DNA of 47,198 bases from BS750m-G77 sp043797735 (GTDB lineage Bacteria; Omnitrophota; Gorgyraeia; Gygaellales; Profunditerraquicolaceae): positions 1 to 47,198 of the forward strand of contig JAZDPH010000012.1 in the NCBI GenBank assembly GCA_043797735.1, written 5' to 3'. Shown piece after piece: positions 1 through 8,403 of this stretch. The position numbers were made by a program, and so were the translations under genes. The notes under the pieces were generated by a model, which was given only the letters and a program-made list of their open reading frames with translations, was not told the DNA's origin and ran no database searches. Each line of letters starts with the position of its first letter. Position 1 is the stretch's first letter.

Positions 1-1050
1 ATGAATTACCTCTTTTTCAGAACGCCTTCCCTTTACCTTATCCAGCTCCCTGCTGCCTGGGCCGCACTTTCCTCTGGCAAACTCAAGGCCCTCTTCATCG
101 CTGACTGCTACGATATCGCCGCTTTCAAAATTTCCCTCGCAATTCAGGACTCCTACTGAAAGCAGGCTCTTATTATTTAAGAGCGCCTGCTTTGCCCCGT
201 GATCAACAATGATTTTGCCTTTGGCCTTGGTGCCGAAAGCAATCCAATGCGCCTTAGCGCTCAGATTCTTTTTTGACACAAACAAGGTCCCGGCTTTCTC
301 CGGAGAAATTACAGCCGAAGAAATTACGCGCCCCAAATGCTGGCTGCTGCCATTAGCAATAACACAGGGAATACCGGAATCTATGGCAATCTTTGCCGCC
401 TCTAATTTACTAGCCATTCCTCCAACACAGGTTCTGTTTTTGGCCGGGCGGACAAAAGATTTTATTTCGGCGTTAATCTCATTGACTACGGGAATAACCC
501 GATTGTTTCTATCAAGAAGGCCGTCCACGTCAGAGAGTATAATCAGAAGGCCTGCCTCCGTTAATTTTGCTACCAACGCGGAAAGCCGGTCATTGTCCCC
601 GAACTTTATTTCATCGGTAGAAATAGTATCGTTCTCATTGACTATAGGGACACAGCCCAATTTTAATAACGCCAAAAGCGTATTCTTGGCATTCAGGTAA
701 CGTTGGCGGCTGCCAAAATCATCCCAGGTTAAAAGAACCTGCGCGCAGTTAAGGCCGTATTTTTTAAAATAGGCCCTATAGTTATCCATTAGTTCATTCT
801 GGCCGACGGCCGCAGCCGCCTGAAGTAAAGGCAATTGTTTTGGGCGGCTGGTTAATTTCATCAAATCCACGCCTAAGGCAATTGCGCCCGAAGAAACTAT
901 CACTATTTCTTTATCCTCAACTTTTATCAATTCGGCAAGCGCTGAGAGGCCTTTAAAAAAACGCAGCGTATCCAACTTGCCTTCGTTATAAAAAAGGCTG
1001 CTTCCTATCTTTATTACAATCCTCTTATAATTTCCCTGCGACTGCCTCAA
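1..1050 (-). CDS. proB: Glutamate 5-kinase, C-terminus cut by window edge
   Basis: It phosphorylates L-glutamate with ATP in the first step of proline synthesis, in the cytoplasm. Visible motifs are an N-terminal RIVIKIGSS phosphate-binding stretch, VSSGAIALG, NENDTIST, FGDND, SDVDGL and GGMASKLEAAKIA, typical of the amino-acid kinase fold. A C-terminal PUA-like domain begins near residue 270 (GKIIVDHGAKQAL). About 350 codons are present, against roughly 370 for the family, so only the tail is missing. The start is a TTG overlapping the 3' end of obg by 26 bases, chosen because it is preceded by GGAGGAG and restores the usual MRQSQGNYKRIVIKIG-type beginning. No ATG fits. Translation is probably coupled to obg. 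Identity is secure; the start is inferred. Confidence 0.9.
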   Translation of the reverse strand, partial: MRQSQGNYKRIVIKIGSSLFYNEGKLDTLRFFKGLSALAELIKVEDKEIVIVSSGAIALGVDLMKLTSRPKQLPLLQAAAAVGQNELMDNYRAYFKKYGLNCAQVLLTWDDFGSRQRYLNAKNTLLALLKLGCVPIVNENDTISTDEIKFGDNDRLSALVAKLTEAGLLIILSDVDGLLDRNNRVIPVVNEINAEIKSFVRPAKNRTCVGGMASKLEAAKIAIDSGIPCVIANGSSQHLGRVISSAVISPEKAGTLFVSKKNLSAKAHWIAFGTKAKGKIIVDHGAKQALLNNKSLLSVGVLNCEGNFESGDIVAVSDEEGLEFARGKCGPGSRELDKVKGRRSEKEVIH

Positions 1051-1978
1051 TTAACTCCTCCAGCCCTTCTTTTTTCAATGCGGATATAGGAAAAATCTTC
1101 CTTTTAATTTGCTTCTTAAACCTTGCCAGATTGCCCTTTGCCCCCTCTAAATCCATCTTGTTGGCGGCGATGACCTGGGGTTTGCTGCCGACATCCCGGC
1201 TGTAACTTTCCAGCTCCTTATTCAACTTCCTGTAATCTTGGAGCGGGTCCCTTCCTTCACATCCGGAGATATCCAACAGATGAATAAGCAGCCTTGTGCG
1301 CTCTATGTGCCTTAGGAATTTATCCCCCAATCCCCGGCCGGCGGACGCGCCCTCTATTAATCCGGGCATATCTGCCGCGACAAAAACCTTATCTTGCGAA
1401 CTAACCACCCCTAAGACAGGGGCCTTGGTGGTAAAATGATACCCGGCGACCTTGGAATGCGCGCCTGATATACTGCAAATTAAGGTTGATTTGCCGGCAT
1501 TGGGAAAACCTACCACGCCCACCTCGGCGATGAGCCTTAAATCCAGAAGCAGATCTTTTTCTTCTGCCGGCGCGCCAAAAGTGGCCTCTTTATGATGCTG
1601 GTTACCCCTGCCGCCCCTGCCGCCGCGGGCAACAACAAGCTCCTCCTGGTCAACGGTTAAATCGCGCAAGATGCAATTGGCGCGTATGTCCCTGACAACC
1701 GTCCCCAACGGCACAGAGATAACTATATCTACGGCCCCCCTGCCCTTCCTATTCTTGCCGGAGCCGTGCCCCCCGTGTTTTCCGTAAAAATGCCTCCTGT
1801 ATTTAAAATCCAACAGGGTACAAAGCTTTTTATCTGCCCTGACGATTATATCGGCGCCCTTGCCCCCGTCTCCGCCGTCGGCAATGCCCTTGCGGGTATA
1901 TTTATCGCGGTAAAAACAGCTGCAGCCTTTCCCGCCTTCTCCGGATTTTACATAAATCTTGGCCTGGTCTATAAACAT
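1025..1978 (-). CDS. obg: Obg/CgtA ribosome-associated GTPase
   Basis: This is an essential GTPase of late 50S ribosome assembly and stress signalling. Residues 1-155 form the glycine-rich Obg fold (GEGGKGC, DGGDGGKGADI, GRGGRGN). The G domain follows with G1 GFPNAGKST at 157-165, a switch region FTTKAPVLGVV, G3 DMPG and G4 NKMD. At 317 aa it ends shortly after the G domain and lacks the optional OCT extension seen in some Firmicutes. It begins two bases after the rplU stop and has no clear Shine-Dalgarno sequence, so translation is probably coupled. In most bacteria rpmA sits between rplU and obg; here there is no room for it. Confidence 0.97.
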   Translation of the reverse strand: MFIDQAKIYVKSGEGGKGCSCFYRDKYTRKGIADGGDGGKGADIIVRADKKLCTLLDFKYRRHFYGKHGGHGSGKNRKGRGAVDIVISVPLGTVVRDIRANCILRDLTVDQEELVVARGGRGGRGNQHHKEATFGAPAEEKDLLLDLRLIAEVGVVGFPNAGKSTLICSISGAHSKVAGYHFTTKAPVLGVVSSQDKVFVAADMPGLIEGASAGRGLGDKFLRHIERTRLLIHLLDISGCEGRDPLQDYRKLNKELESYSRDVGSKPQVIAANKMDLEGAKGNLARFKKQIKRKIFPISALKKEGLEELIEAVAGKL

Positions 1979-1980
1979 AA

Positions 1981-2295
1981 CTAACCAATCTCTATGTCCT
2001 TGATTTTAAGCCGGGTCAACTGCTGACGGTGCCCTTTCTTCCAATGCGAAGCCTTGCGGCGGCGGTACTTGTAAGAAACAAGCTTCTTGGCCTTTATCTG
2101 CTCTAGAACCGTCGCCTGAACCACCGCGCCCTTAAGGTATGGCTGGCCCAGTTCGGCCTTTTTATCTTTAGATACAAGAAGCACCTTATTCAACGCTATC
2201 TCTTTTCCCGGCAAGGCATCCTGCTTCTCTACCTCAATAATATCGCCCTTTTTTACGCTATACTGTTTTGCTCCAACTTCAACTATTGCATACAT
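1981..2295 (-). CDS. rplU: 50S ribosomal protein L21
   Basis: This 104-residue protein matches the full length of bL21: N-terminal MYAIVEVGAKQYSVKKGD and a basic C-terminal stretch (YKYRRRKASHWKKGHRQ) ending in RLKIKDIEIG. It binds 23S rRNA in the large subunit. A GGAGGC-like Shine-Dalgarno sequence precedes the ATG. The neighbours rng upstream and obg downstream are a common arrangement, but the usual partner rpmA (bL27) is absent. Confidence 0.97.
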   Translation of the reverse strand: MYAIVEVGAKQYSVKKGDIIEVEKQDALPGKEIALNKVLLVSKDKKAELGQPYLKGAVVQATVLEQIKAKKLVSYKYRRRKASHWKKGHRQQLTRLKIKDIEIG

Positions 2296-2371
2296 TTGTA
2301 AGCCTCCTTAATGACAATCCCATTAATTTAACAGAACAATAATAATACCACACAAACCCCCTCTGGTCAAG

Positions 2372-2420
2372 GAGAAATGGTCAGAATTATTTTTGTTAAA
2401 AATAATTCTGACCATTTCTC
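2372..2420. repeat. Perfect 23-bp palindrome (REP-like) between rng and rplU
   Basis: Two 23-base arms (2372-2394 and 2398-2420) are exact inverted copies around a 3-base spacer. The core word is TGGTCAGAATTATTTTT. No T-run follows on the minus strand, so it is not a standard terminator. It resembles REP-type palindromes mobilised by single-strand transposases. It lies in the rng-rplU gap and could stabilise or attenuate the shared transcript. Confidence 0.9.
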
Positions 2421-2434
2421 GACCCCATTTTTCC

Positions 2435-3877
2435 TTAAGATATTTTTACTTCTTCTATGTGGACGGCGGGGTCAGAAACGAGGCTGATATGCGTTCTAAA
2501 TCTTCTTTCAATTGCCCGCAGGTCCTCTTTTTCCTTCAGAACCTCTTCAGTCACGGCGGGGGCAAGGGTCAAGCTCACCTGCCTCTGGGATTTAGTTTTT
2601 AAGAACCTTTTTAACTCCTTTAGCGCATAAATGGCGATGGTCACCGCTGAACGCACCCTCCCTTTTCCGTGGCAGTAAGGGCAGGGCTGGTAAGAAAGCA
2701 TCTGCACCGTTTTGTGAATACGCTCCCTGGTCATCTCCACCAAGCCGAATTTAGAAATCCCCATAAGGTCAAATTTCGCCTTATCCTTATTTAAGGCCTC
2801 CTTCAGGATATCCAAAACCTGCCGGCGGTGAAACTCCTTTTCCATATCAATAAAATCTATGACAATTATCCCGCCAAGATCGCGCAGGGCTAACTGCCGG
2901 CCGACTTCCTTTGCCGCCTCGCAATTTACTTTAAAGGCCGCCTCTGCCTGGCCTATTTTTTTCTTAAAGCCTCCGCTGTTTACATCAATGACTACCAGCC
3001 CTTCGGTCGGCTCAATCACCAGGTATGCCTTTGACTTCATATAAACCCTGCTTTCAAAAATCTTATTAATCTGGCGTTCCACGTCCTTACCTTCAAAGAG
3101 GTTATCCCCCTTATACAACTCCACCCTTCTGGTCAGGTAATTCATAAAGGCATTCATAAAATGCTTTATCCTGTAATATTCGCTCTTAGAATCAACGATA
3201 AGCTTGGAGACATCGTCGGTAAAAGAGTCCCTTATCGCCCGGAAGGTAAGGTCGTATTCCTCATAGATAATCTCCGGGGCCTTCTTCTGGGGGATGGAGC
3301 GCTCCAGCCTCCTCCATAACTTTAAGAGAAACTGGGCATCCCTTTCTAACTCCCGCTTGGATTTTCCGCTGGCTACGGTGCGCACGATAAAGCCCACGTC
3401 CTTTGGAAGTTTTAATTCCTTAAATATGCCTCTTAAGCGCCTCCGCTCCGTATCATCTTCTATGCGGCGGGAGATGCCTACCTGATCATCCTCGGGCATA
3501 AGTACCAAATACCTGCCGGCAAGGCCGATATGCGTTGAAAGACGCGGCCCCTTTGTCCCGAAGCCCTCCTTGACTACCTGCACCAGGACCTCCTGGTCCT
3601 TTTTTATCTCCTGCTTTGCCACTTTATGCGCTGTATCCGGGGAATCAAAGGCAAATTCAATTTCGGACAAATAGAGAAATCCTTTTTTGGGCAGGCCGAT
3701 ATCCACGAATGCCGCGCCTATTGACGGCAATACCGCTTCAATCTTGCCCTTATAGATGTTGCCGACTATGGTTCTGTCCTGCGGCCGCTCAATGTAAAAT
3801 TCATCCATCACCCCGTCGGTGACTACGGCAACGCGTTTCTCCTGCGGCTCTACATTAATTAAAATTTCTTTTGACAT
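2435..3877 (-). CDS. rng: Ribonuclease G/E family endoribonuclease
   Basis: It cleaves single-stranded AU-rich RNA in rRNA maturation and mRNA decay. An S1-like domain covers roughly residues 35-120 (GNIYKGKIEAVLPSIGAAFVDI). The catalytic core shows the magnesium-binding stretches VVIDVNSG and IVIDFIDM. The zinc-link CPYCHGKG lies near residue 407 and joins subunits. The 480 aa length fits the RNase G class without the long degradosome tail of RNase E. Its start overlaps the end of the DUF2344 gene by 23 bases, a pairing seen in many bacteria. Confidence 0.95.
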   Translation of the reverse strand: MSKEILINVEPQEKRVAVVTDGVMDEFYIERPQDRTIVGNIYKGKIEAVLPSIGAAFVDIGLPKKGFLYLSEIEFAFDSPDTAHKVAKQEIKKDQEVLVQVVKEGFGTKGPRLSTHIGLAGRYLVLMPEDDQVGISRRIEDDTERRRLRGIFKELKLPKDVGFIVRTVASGKSKRELERDAQFLLKLWRRLERSIPQKKAPEIIYEEYDLTFRAIRDSFTDDVSKLIVDSKSEYYRIKHFMNAFMNYLTRRVELYKGDNLFEGKDVERQINKIFESRVYMKSKAYLVIEPTEGLVVIDVNSGGFKKKIGQAEAAFKVNCEAAKEVGRQLALRDLGGIIVIDFIDMEKEFHRRQVLDILKEALNKDKAKFDLMGISKFGLVEMTRERIHKTVQMLSYQPCPYCHGKGRVRSAVTIAIYALKELKRFLKTKSQRQVSLTLAPAVTEEVLKEKEDLRAIERRFRTHISLVSDPAVHIEEVKIS

Positions 3878-4160
3878 CGCTGATAGTTATCCCTTCTGGT
3901 AATTGTTTTTGCAGCTTCTCTTTAAATTCCTGCGGCATGATAAACTCTTTTAAAACAACTGCCGCCTCCTCATTATCGCTCTCAATACCAAGCTTCAACG
4001 CCCTTTTAATGCTGAACTTCACATGGGGGCTGAAACCCTCGCTCATCTTAAGCGGCAGGCCCGCCCGGCGCATCGCCCGGGTAAACAGGCGCATCAGGTC
4101 AAGATGCGAAATAAATTTCATCTTTGCCTTTTTGCTGAATTTAAAACTGATCCTCTGCAT
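3855..4160 (-). CDS. Short DUF2344 (radical-SAM-linked) protein
   Basis: The start FKFSKKAKMKFISHLDLMRL and the phrase MSEGFSPHVKFSI are hallmarks of the DUF2344/TIGR03936 family, usually about 200 residues and encoded beside or fused to a TIGR03960 radical SAM protein and rng. Here only about 101 residues remain, so roughly the N-terminal half, and there is no adjacent radical SAM partner. I chose the second Met because GGGGAG lies about ten bases before it; a Met seven codons upstream is possible. Function is unknown; a role in RNA modification or tRNA/rRNA metabolism is only suggested by the rng linkage. Confidence 0.75.
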   Translation of the reverse strand: MQRISFKFSKKAKMKFISHLDLMRLFTRAMRRAGLPLKMSEGFSPHVKFSIKRALKLGIESDNEEAAVVLKEFIMPQEFKEKLQKQLPEGITISDVKRNFN

Positions 4161-4167
4161 GCAAAAA

Positions 4168-5724
4168 TTACTCCCCTGCATTAATAATGGCCTCTTCTTG
4201 AGTCCTGTCCCTGCCTAACCTTGTCTCTATCTCTTTTAATTCTTGCAGAGTCAAAGACCCCTCCTTAACAATATGGGCGGTAATAAAAATAATTAAATCT
4301 ATTTTTTCCGTATCCACGGTATCCCTGCCAAAAATCTTGCCCAGATAAGGCAGGTCCTTTAGGAAGGGGATGCCGGAGACGCTTTTATTTTTTACATCCT
4401 TAAGCAGCCCCCCGATTACGACGGTCTCGCCGTCATTCATTAAAATACGCGTCTCTGCCTCCCGGATTTCCAGGATGGGATACTGTACGGCAGTCCCCAG
4501 CGTATTGGTATAAGAGGTTACCGCCGGATGTACTACCATATTGATGGAGTCGTTGGCGCCTATCTGCGGGATGACGTTAAGCTGTATGCCTATATCCTGA
4601 TAATAATCCAGGGTCAGGTTTACTACCGGGCTGCCGGTAGTGGCAACCGTATCTTGCTTAAGAATAGGATACCTTGTTCCCACCAGAATAGTCGCCTCCT
4701 GATTATTAAGGGCTAAAATTCTGGGCGCTGAGAGGGTATTAACGCCCACCTCCTCCTCAAGGGCATGTATCAGCGCTTCAAACCGTATGCCGCTTAATTT
4801 CTGGAATAACAATGACATCCCCAGGTTATAGGGATAGACCCCGGAGATAGCGGTTGCCTTGGGGCTAAAGATTGACGGCTTTACCTGAGAGCCCAGGATA
4901 TTGCCGCCTGCTTTTTCCAACGGGTCTCCGGCCAAATTTTTAGTCATTGTCTGGGCGGAGATGGTTGTTGATGTGGCGCCGTCAATCCCGGTGCCCCAGT
5001 CAAAACCGATATCCCGCAATTTGTCTTTAGAGACCTCGATGATCTTGGTCTCAATTAAAACCTGCCGCGGCTGCACATCTATCTGGGTAATCACTTTTCT
5101 TATCCTCTCTAACGCAGGGAAGATATCGCTGATAATCAGGACCTTGGAGCGGGCTAATTTTTCCTTTTCCTCTTTCCTCCTTTTGCCAAGTTCCTTGCCG
5201 CCGAACTCCCAGCCGCTCTGGCCGGTCATCTCCAGAATAGTAATCTTGCCGCGGGGCGAAAGCTGGCTCTCAAGCGCCTTTTTTGCATCCTGGGCGTCAA
5301 TGTATTTCAAGTTAAAGACCTCGGTAACTGTCGGCTGCACCTGCGCCAACTCCACCTCCTGTTTCTTTTGCTCGGTTATTTTTGCGATTGGGGCCACGGT
5401 TATAATATTACCCTCTCTCTCAAAGACAAGCCCGTTAGTCCTTAAGATTACATCCAATGCCGTCTGCCAGGGGACATCGGTCAGCCGTACCGTTATATTG
5501 CCGCTAACCTCCGGGGCGGCTACAATGTTGACCCCGGCCTTATAAGAGATTATTTTTAAGACGTTGAGGATGTCGGCATCCTTAAAATCCAGGGTAACAT
5601 TGTCTGAGGCGCTCAAACCTTCTGCCTTGGCGGGCTCCTCCTCGCCTTGAGCAAGCGCGGTAATATTAAAAAACAATGTAAAAATAAAAAACAGGGCAGA
5701 AATCTTAAAGCCAAAGTACTTCAT
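4168..5724 (-). CDS. pilQ: Type IV pilus secretin PilQ
   Basis: This outer-membrane secretin forms the gated pore for the pilus. A signal peptide (residues 1-25, ending ALAQ) is followed by an STN/N0 domain (VTLDFKDADILNVLKII), an N1-like repeat and a secretin C-terminal domain containing VGVNTLSAPRILALNNQEA, VGTRYPI and VIGGLLKD. Length is 518 aa, with no AMIN domains, so it is shorter than proteobacterial PilQ. It is the last structural gene of a pilMNOPQ series, overlapping pilP by four bases. A second, divergent secretin is encoded at 25022-26632. Confidence 0.93.
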   Translation of the reverse strand: MKYFGFKISALFFIFTLFFNITALAQGEEEPAKAEGLSASDNVTLDFKDADILNVLKIISYKAGVNIVAAPEVSGNITVRLTDVPWQTALDVILRTNGLVFEREGNIITVAPIAKITEQKKQEVELAQVQPTVTEVFNLKYIDAQDAKKALESQLSPRGKITILEMTGQSGWEFGGKELGKRRKEEKEKLARSKVLIISDIFPALERIRKVITQIDVQPRQVLIETKIIEVSKDKLRDIGFDWGTGIDGATSTTISAQTMTKNLAGDPLEKAGGNILGSQVKPSIFSPKATAISGVYPYNLGMSLLFQKLSGIRFEALIHALEEEVGVNTLSAPRILALNNQEATILVGTRYPILKQDTVATTGSPVVNLTLDYYQDIGIQLNVIPQIGANDSINMVVHPAVTSYTNTLGTAVQYPILEIREAETRILMNDGETVVIGGLLKDVKNKSVSGIPFLKDLPYLGKIFGRDTVDTEKIDLIIFITAHIVKEGSLTLQELKEIETRLGRDRTQEEAIINAGE

Positions 5725-6083
5725 TCTGCCTCCTCGTCATGTATCTCTATCTCCAAGGGCTGCCCCCCCTTATCAAAAACAACCTTATTCTCTTCAATCC
5801 TTAAAACCTTATATTCCCCGATAATGTCCCCGCTCTTTACAACCATAGAGTTAACTATGGCGTAAGAAGAACCCTGCTTATCGTATATTATACCATTAAC
5901 CTGCAATTCCTGCAGGGTTTCTTTATTAAAATTCAGGAGCCTGCCGTCACTAGAGACCAAAGGCGCAAAAGGATTCCGCCTGCCCTGGCTATCGTAAACA
6001 AAATCCCCCTTAGCCAGAGCGCCTCGGCAGACTACTAATATCCAGCATAATAATATAACAAAACAGGCCCTATTCCTCAACAT
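5721..6083 (-). CDS. pilP: PilP-like pilus assembly protein
   Basis: This 120-residue protein has an N-terminal hydrophobic segment (residues 7-24) and the RRNPFAP phrase typical of PilP/GspC homology-region proteins. A compact beta domain follows (LQVNGIIYDKQGSSYAIVN, VKSGDIIGEYKVLRI). PilP links the inner-membrane PilMNO platform to the secretin N-domains. There is a Cys in the hydrophobic stretch but no clear lipobox. Gene order pilO-pilP-pilQ and overlaps of 14 and 4 bases support the call. Confidence 0.85.
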   Translation of the reverse strand: MLRNRACFVILLCWILVVCRGALAKGDFVYDSQGRRNPFAPLVSSDGRLLNFNKETLQELQVNGIIYDKQGSSYAIVNSMVVKSGDIIGEYKVLRIEENKVVFDKGGQPLEIEIHDEEAE

Positions 6084-6666
6084 ATGTCTTTAATGTAAGC
6101 CCCACCTTTTGTTTAAAATAATCTTTTTGCTGGGGTATAACGGCAAAATCCTCTACGGCTATAAATATCGGGTTATTTTCCAAATCGTTTATAAAATGGC
6201 CGAGTTCATGATAGCCGCAGGAAAGCTCCACTGTAATTAAAAGCGGGCTGAAATTCTGGCCCTGGGGGGTTTTAGCCTTTGCCGCTGGCAGGTTTTGGCG
6301 CAAGGGCTTCATCTGTATCAGCTCGGCATTGTTATTCTTGGCGGTATTCGCGATCTCCTCCAATAGCGAAGGAACCTGCCCCTCGGAGATGACCTTCTTT
6401 GCCTGGGAAAGAAATTCCCGCTGCTTTGCCAAATGCTCCTCTTTTGCCTGCTGCATCTTGCTTAATTGCAGCGAGAGGTTATTCAGGTCGCTCTTTACTT
6501 TTTCTATTTTGGGCGCAGTGTTTCTTAAATTCCGAAGCTGCAGCTTCATAACAAAAGAATAATCAAGATAAATAAATACTAACAATGCTATAAACACTAC
6601 GAGCAGCTTTTTATTATCCAGCCCTTCTATTTTCTTCTTGAACTGCGCAAGCAGGTTATTAGTCAT
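6070..6666 (-). CDS. pilO: PilO-like pilus assembly protein
   Basis: It is a bitopic inner-membrane protein: cytoplasmic N-terminus of about 20 residues, one membrane helix (LLVVFIALLVFIYLDYSFVM), a coiled-coil (RNTAPKIEKVKSDLNNLSLQ) and a ferredoxin-like periplasmic domain (LLITVELSCGYHELGHFINDLE). It pairs with PilN in the alignment complex. The position between pilN and pilP agrees. It begins 43 bases after the pilN stop. Confidence 0.88.
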   Translation of the reverse strand: MTNNLLAQFKKKIEGLDNKKLLVVFIALLVFIYLDYSFVMKLQLRNLRNTAPKIEKVKSDLNNLSLQLSKMQQAKEEHLAKQREFLSQAKKVISEGQVPSLLEEIANTAKNNNAELIQMKPLRQNLPAAKAKTPQGQNFSPLLITVELSCGYHELGHFINDLENNPIFIAVEDFAVIPQQKDYFKQKVGLTLKTYVEE

Positions 6667-6709
6667 GATTTTAGTGACCTTTGAAAAACTATTTCTTATA
6701 AAAAGAAAA

Positions 6710-7288
6710 CTATTTCAATTTGCCGACTAAAACAAAATCTATTATCTCATAGTTACCCATAGCCTTTCGCTCCACGGAACTAAGATCCAGGTCATCCAGC
6801 TCTTTAAAAAAATCCCCGTCTTTTTTTAGGTTTTCAATGAACTCTTTGACCTGCTTCATCTGGTCTTTCTGCAGGGAGATTGCCGAACCCTCCAGGTTGA
6901 AATTACCGGCCTTAAACGAGAGCGCCCTAAACCAGATGCCCGCGGGCAAATCACGGCTTAGCCTGTCCAGTTTTTGCGCCCATTCAATCCTTTTTTCACC
7001 CAAGCCGCGGATAGCCTCAATATCCTCGGACATCAATGCGTATTTTTTATTAAAATCATCCAGTTCTTTTCTCTGGGGGACGGCGGCCTCCCATTTTTTA
7101 GTAAGCCCCTGCAGTAAGTTATTTTTGCCGATAACAGCTACTGCCAGATAAATGTGCAAAACGACAAGCAGGGCGATGACTGCCGGTATAGCATAAAGAA
7201 AACGGTTTAGATCCGGCATAGCCGCAGGCTTATTTTCCTTTTTCTGAACCCTTAGCTCATCAGGCAATAAGTTTATCTCTATCATGTT
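6710..7288 (-). CDS. pilN: PilN-like pilus assembly protein
   Basis: The start MIEINLLPDELR is the PilN signature, whose N-terminal peptide inserts into a groove of PilM. A membrane helix follows at about residues 30-55, then a periplasmic coiled-coil and a ferredoxin-like fold (LEGSAISLQKDQMKQVKEFI). I chose the ATG at 7288; a GTG eight codons upstream would run into the ACGAAT repeat and add MIIRALDKN. There is no strong Shine-Dalgarno sequence, perhaps because the repeat displaced it. Confidence 0.88.
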   Translation of the reverse strand, partial: NMIEINLLPDELRVQKKENKPAAMPDLNRFLYAIPAVIALLVVLHIYLAVAVIGKNNLLQGLTKKWEAAVPQRKELDDFNKKYALMSEDIEAIRGLGEKRIEWAQKLDRLSRDLPAGIWFRALSFKAGNFNLEGSAISLQKDQMKQVKEFIENLKKDGDFFKELDDLDLSSVERKAMGNYEIIDFVLVGKLK

Positions 7289-7299
7289 CTTGTCTAAAG

Positions 7300-7396
7300 C
7301 ACGAATTATCACGAATTTTTATCGAATTGGCACGAATACCTGCCTACCGCAGACAGGAATTCGTGACAATTCGATTTTTATTCGTGTCAATTCGTG
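7300..7396. repeat. ACGAAT-word palindromic repeat (copy 1) between pilM and pilN
   Basis: The whole pilM-pilN gap is CACGAAT/ATTCGTG words in both orientations, with a nested CCTGCCTACCGCAGACAGG palindrome at 7339-7357. It abuts the pilM stop and reaches to about 12 bases before the pilN ATG. Related copies lie at 12280-12360 and 13538-13617. Confidence 0.88.
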
Positions 7397-8398
7397 TTAA
7401 AACTGCCTCAATGCCAGGCCCACGGCCACCGCCAGCTCCGGCGAGCACTCCTTAACCTTTGCGGAATCAACTTTTTCGGATAAGGCAATTGCCTTAAAGG
7501 GATCCCAGAAATCGACGGCTATCCCCAAAGATTTTGCCAGCATATCTTTAAAGCCGTAAAGCTTAGAGCCCCCCCCGCTTAAAAAAATCCCTTCCACTGA
7601 AGAAGCGTTCTGGCTCTCGTAATAATCAAAAGAGCTGCGTATCTCGCCGGCGAGGTTAGCAAAGACCGACTCCACCGCGGCCTTTATTGTGTCGGCCGGT
7701 TCAATTCTGGCGTTAATTTTTAATTTTTCTGCGGAATTAAAATCCAGCGCCATGGCCTCCGCTATCTTTTGGCTAAAATTACCTCCGGCAATATGAATAT
7801 CGCGGGAAAAATGCGGAATCCCGGCATCCATAATGCTGAGATTGCTTATTTGCGCGCCTATATTTAATAAGGCGGCAACTTTGCATTGGGGGGGCGTTTG
7901 ACCGGAATAATTGAAATTGAAGGCATTAAGCAGGGCGATGGAATCAATATCCATCAGGTTAACCTTAAGCGAGGCCTCTTGGAGGCCCTTAAGGCGCTTT
8001 TCTATTGCCTCCTTCTTGGCCGCCGCCAGTAAAACAAGCATCTTGTTATCGGCAAGGCCCTCCTTTATAATCTGGGCGTCAATATTTACTTCGCTCATCG
8101 TAAAAGGGATGTGTTTTTGCGCCTCGAATTTAAGAGCCTGCCTTAATTCATCAGCACTCATCTTTGGGAAAGTAACATACCTGGTTACCGTCGCTACTCC
8201 CGAAAGGGAGGCATTTACCCCGCCGGCGGCCTGAAGATGCTCCATCCGCTTCAAAGCCGGCACAATAGCCCCCTCGGTTTCAAGCGGCTGCAGGGCGAAA
8301 TCAACTAACTCTGCTTTTCCCCCGGCCAGCCTTAAAGTTACCAACTTGAGCGAATGGGCGCCGATATCCAAGCCGACTGATAATTTTTCTTTATGCAT
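7397..8398 (-). CDS. pilM: Type IV pilus assembly ATPase-fold protein PilM
   Basis: This actin/FtsA-like cytoplasmic protein binds the PilN N-terminus. The phosphate-1 motif SVGLDIGAHSLKLV lies at residues 7-20, and the typical PilM phrases FPKMSADELRQALKFEAQKHIPF, AALLNIGAQISNLSIMD and IFLSGGGSKL are spread along the 333 residues. Full length for the family. First gene of pilMNOPQ, six bases downstream of the minor pilin gene. A second PilM domain is fused to PilN at 27717-29282. Confidence 0.93.
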   Translation of the reverse strand: MHKEKLSVGLDIGAHSLKLVTLRLAGGKAELVDFALQPLETEGAIVPALKRMEHLQAAGGVNASLSGVATVTRYVTFPKMSADELRQALKFEAQKHIPFTMSEVNIDAQIIKEGLADNKMLVLLAAAKKEAIEKRLKGLQEASLKVNLMDIDSIALLNAFNFNYSGQTPPQCKVAALLNIGAQISNLSIMDAGIPHFSRDIHIAGGNFSQKIAEAMALDFNSAEKLKINARIEPADTIKAAVESVFANLAGEIRSSFDYYESQNASSVEGIFLSGGGSKLYGFKDMLAKSLGIAVDFWDPFKAIALSEKVDSAKVKECSPELAVAVGLALRQF

Positions 8399-8403
8399 AA
8401 GTT

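Noticed and set aside
209..700. Plus-strand ORF of 163 codons
   Set aside because: It is the antisense of proB, whose motifs are clear on the minus strand.
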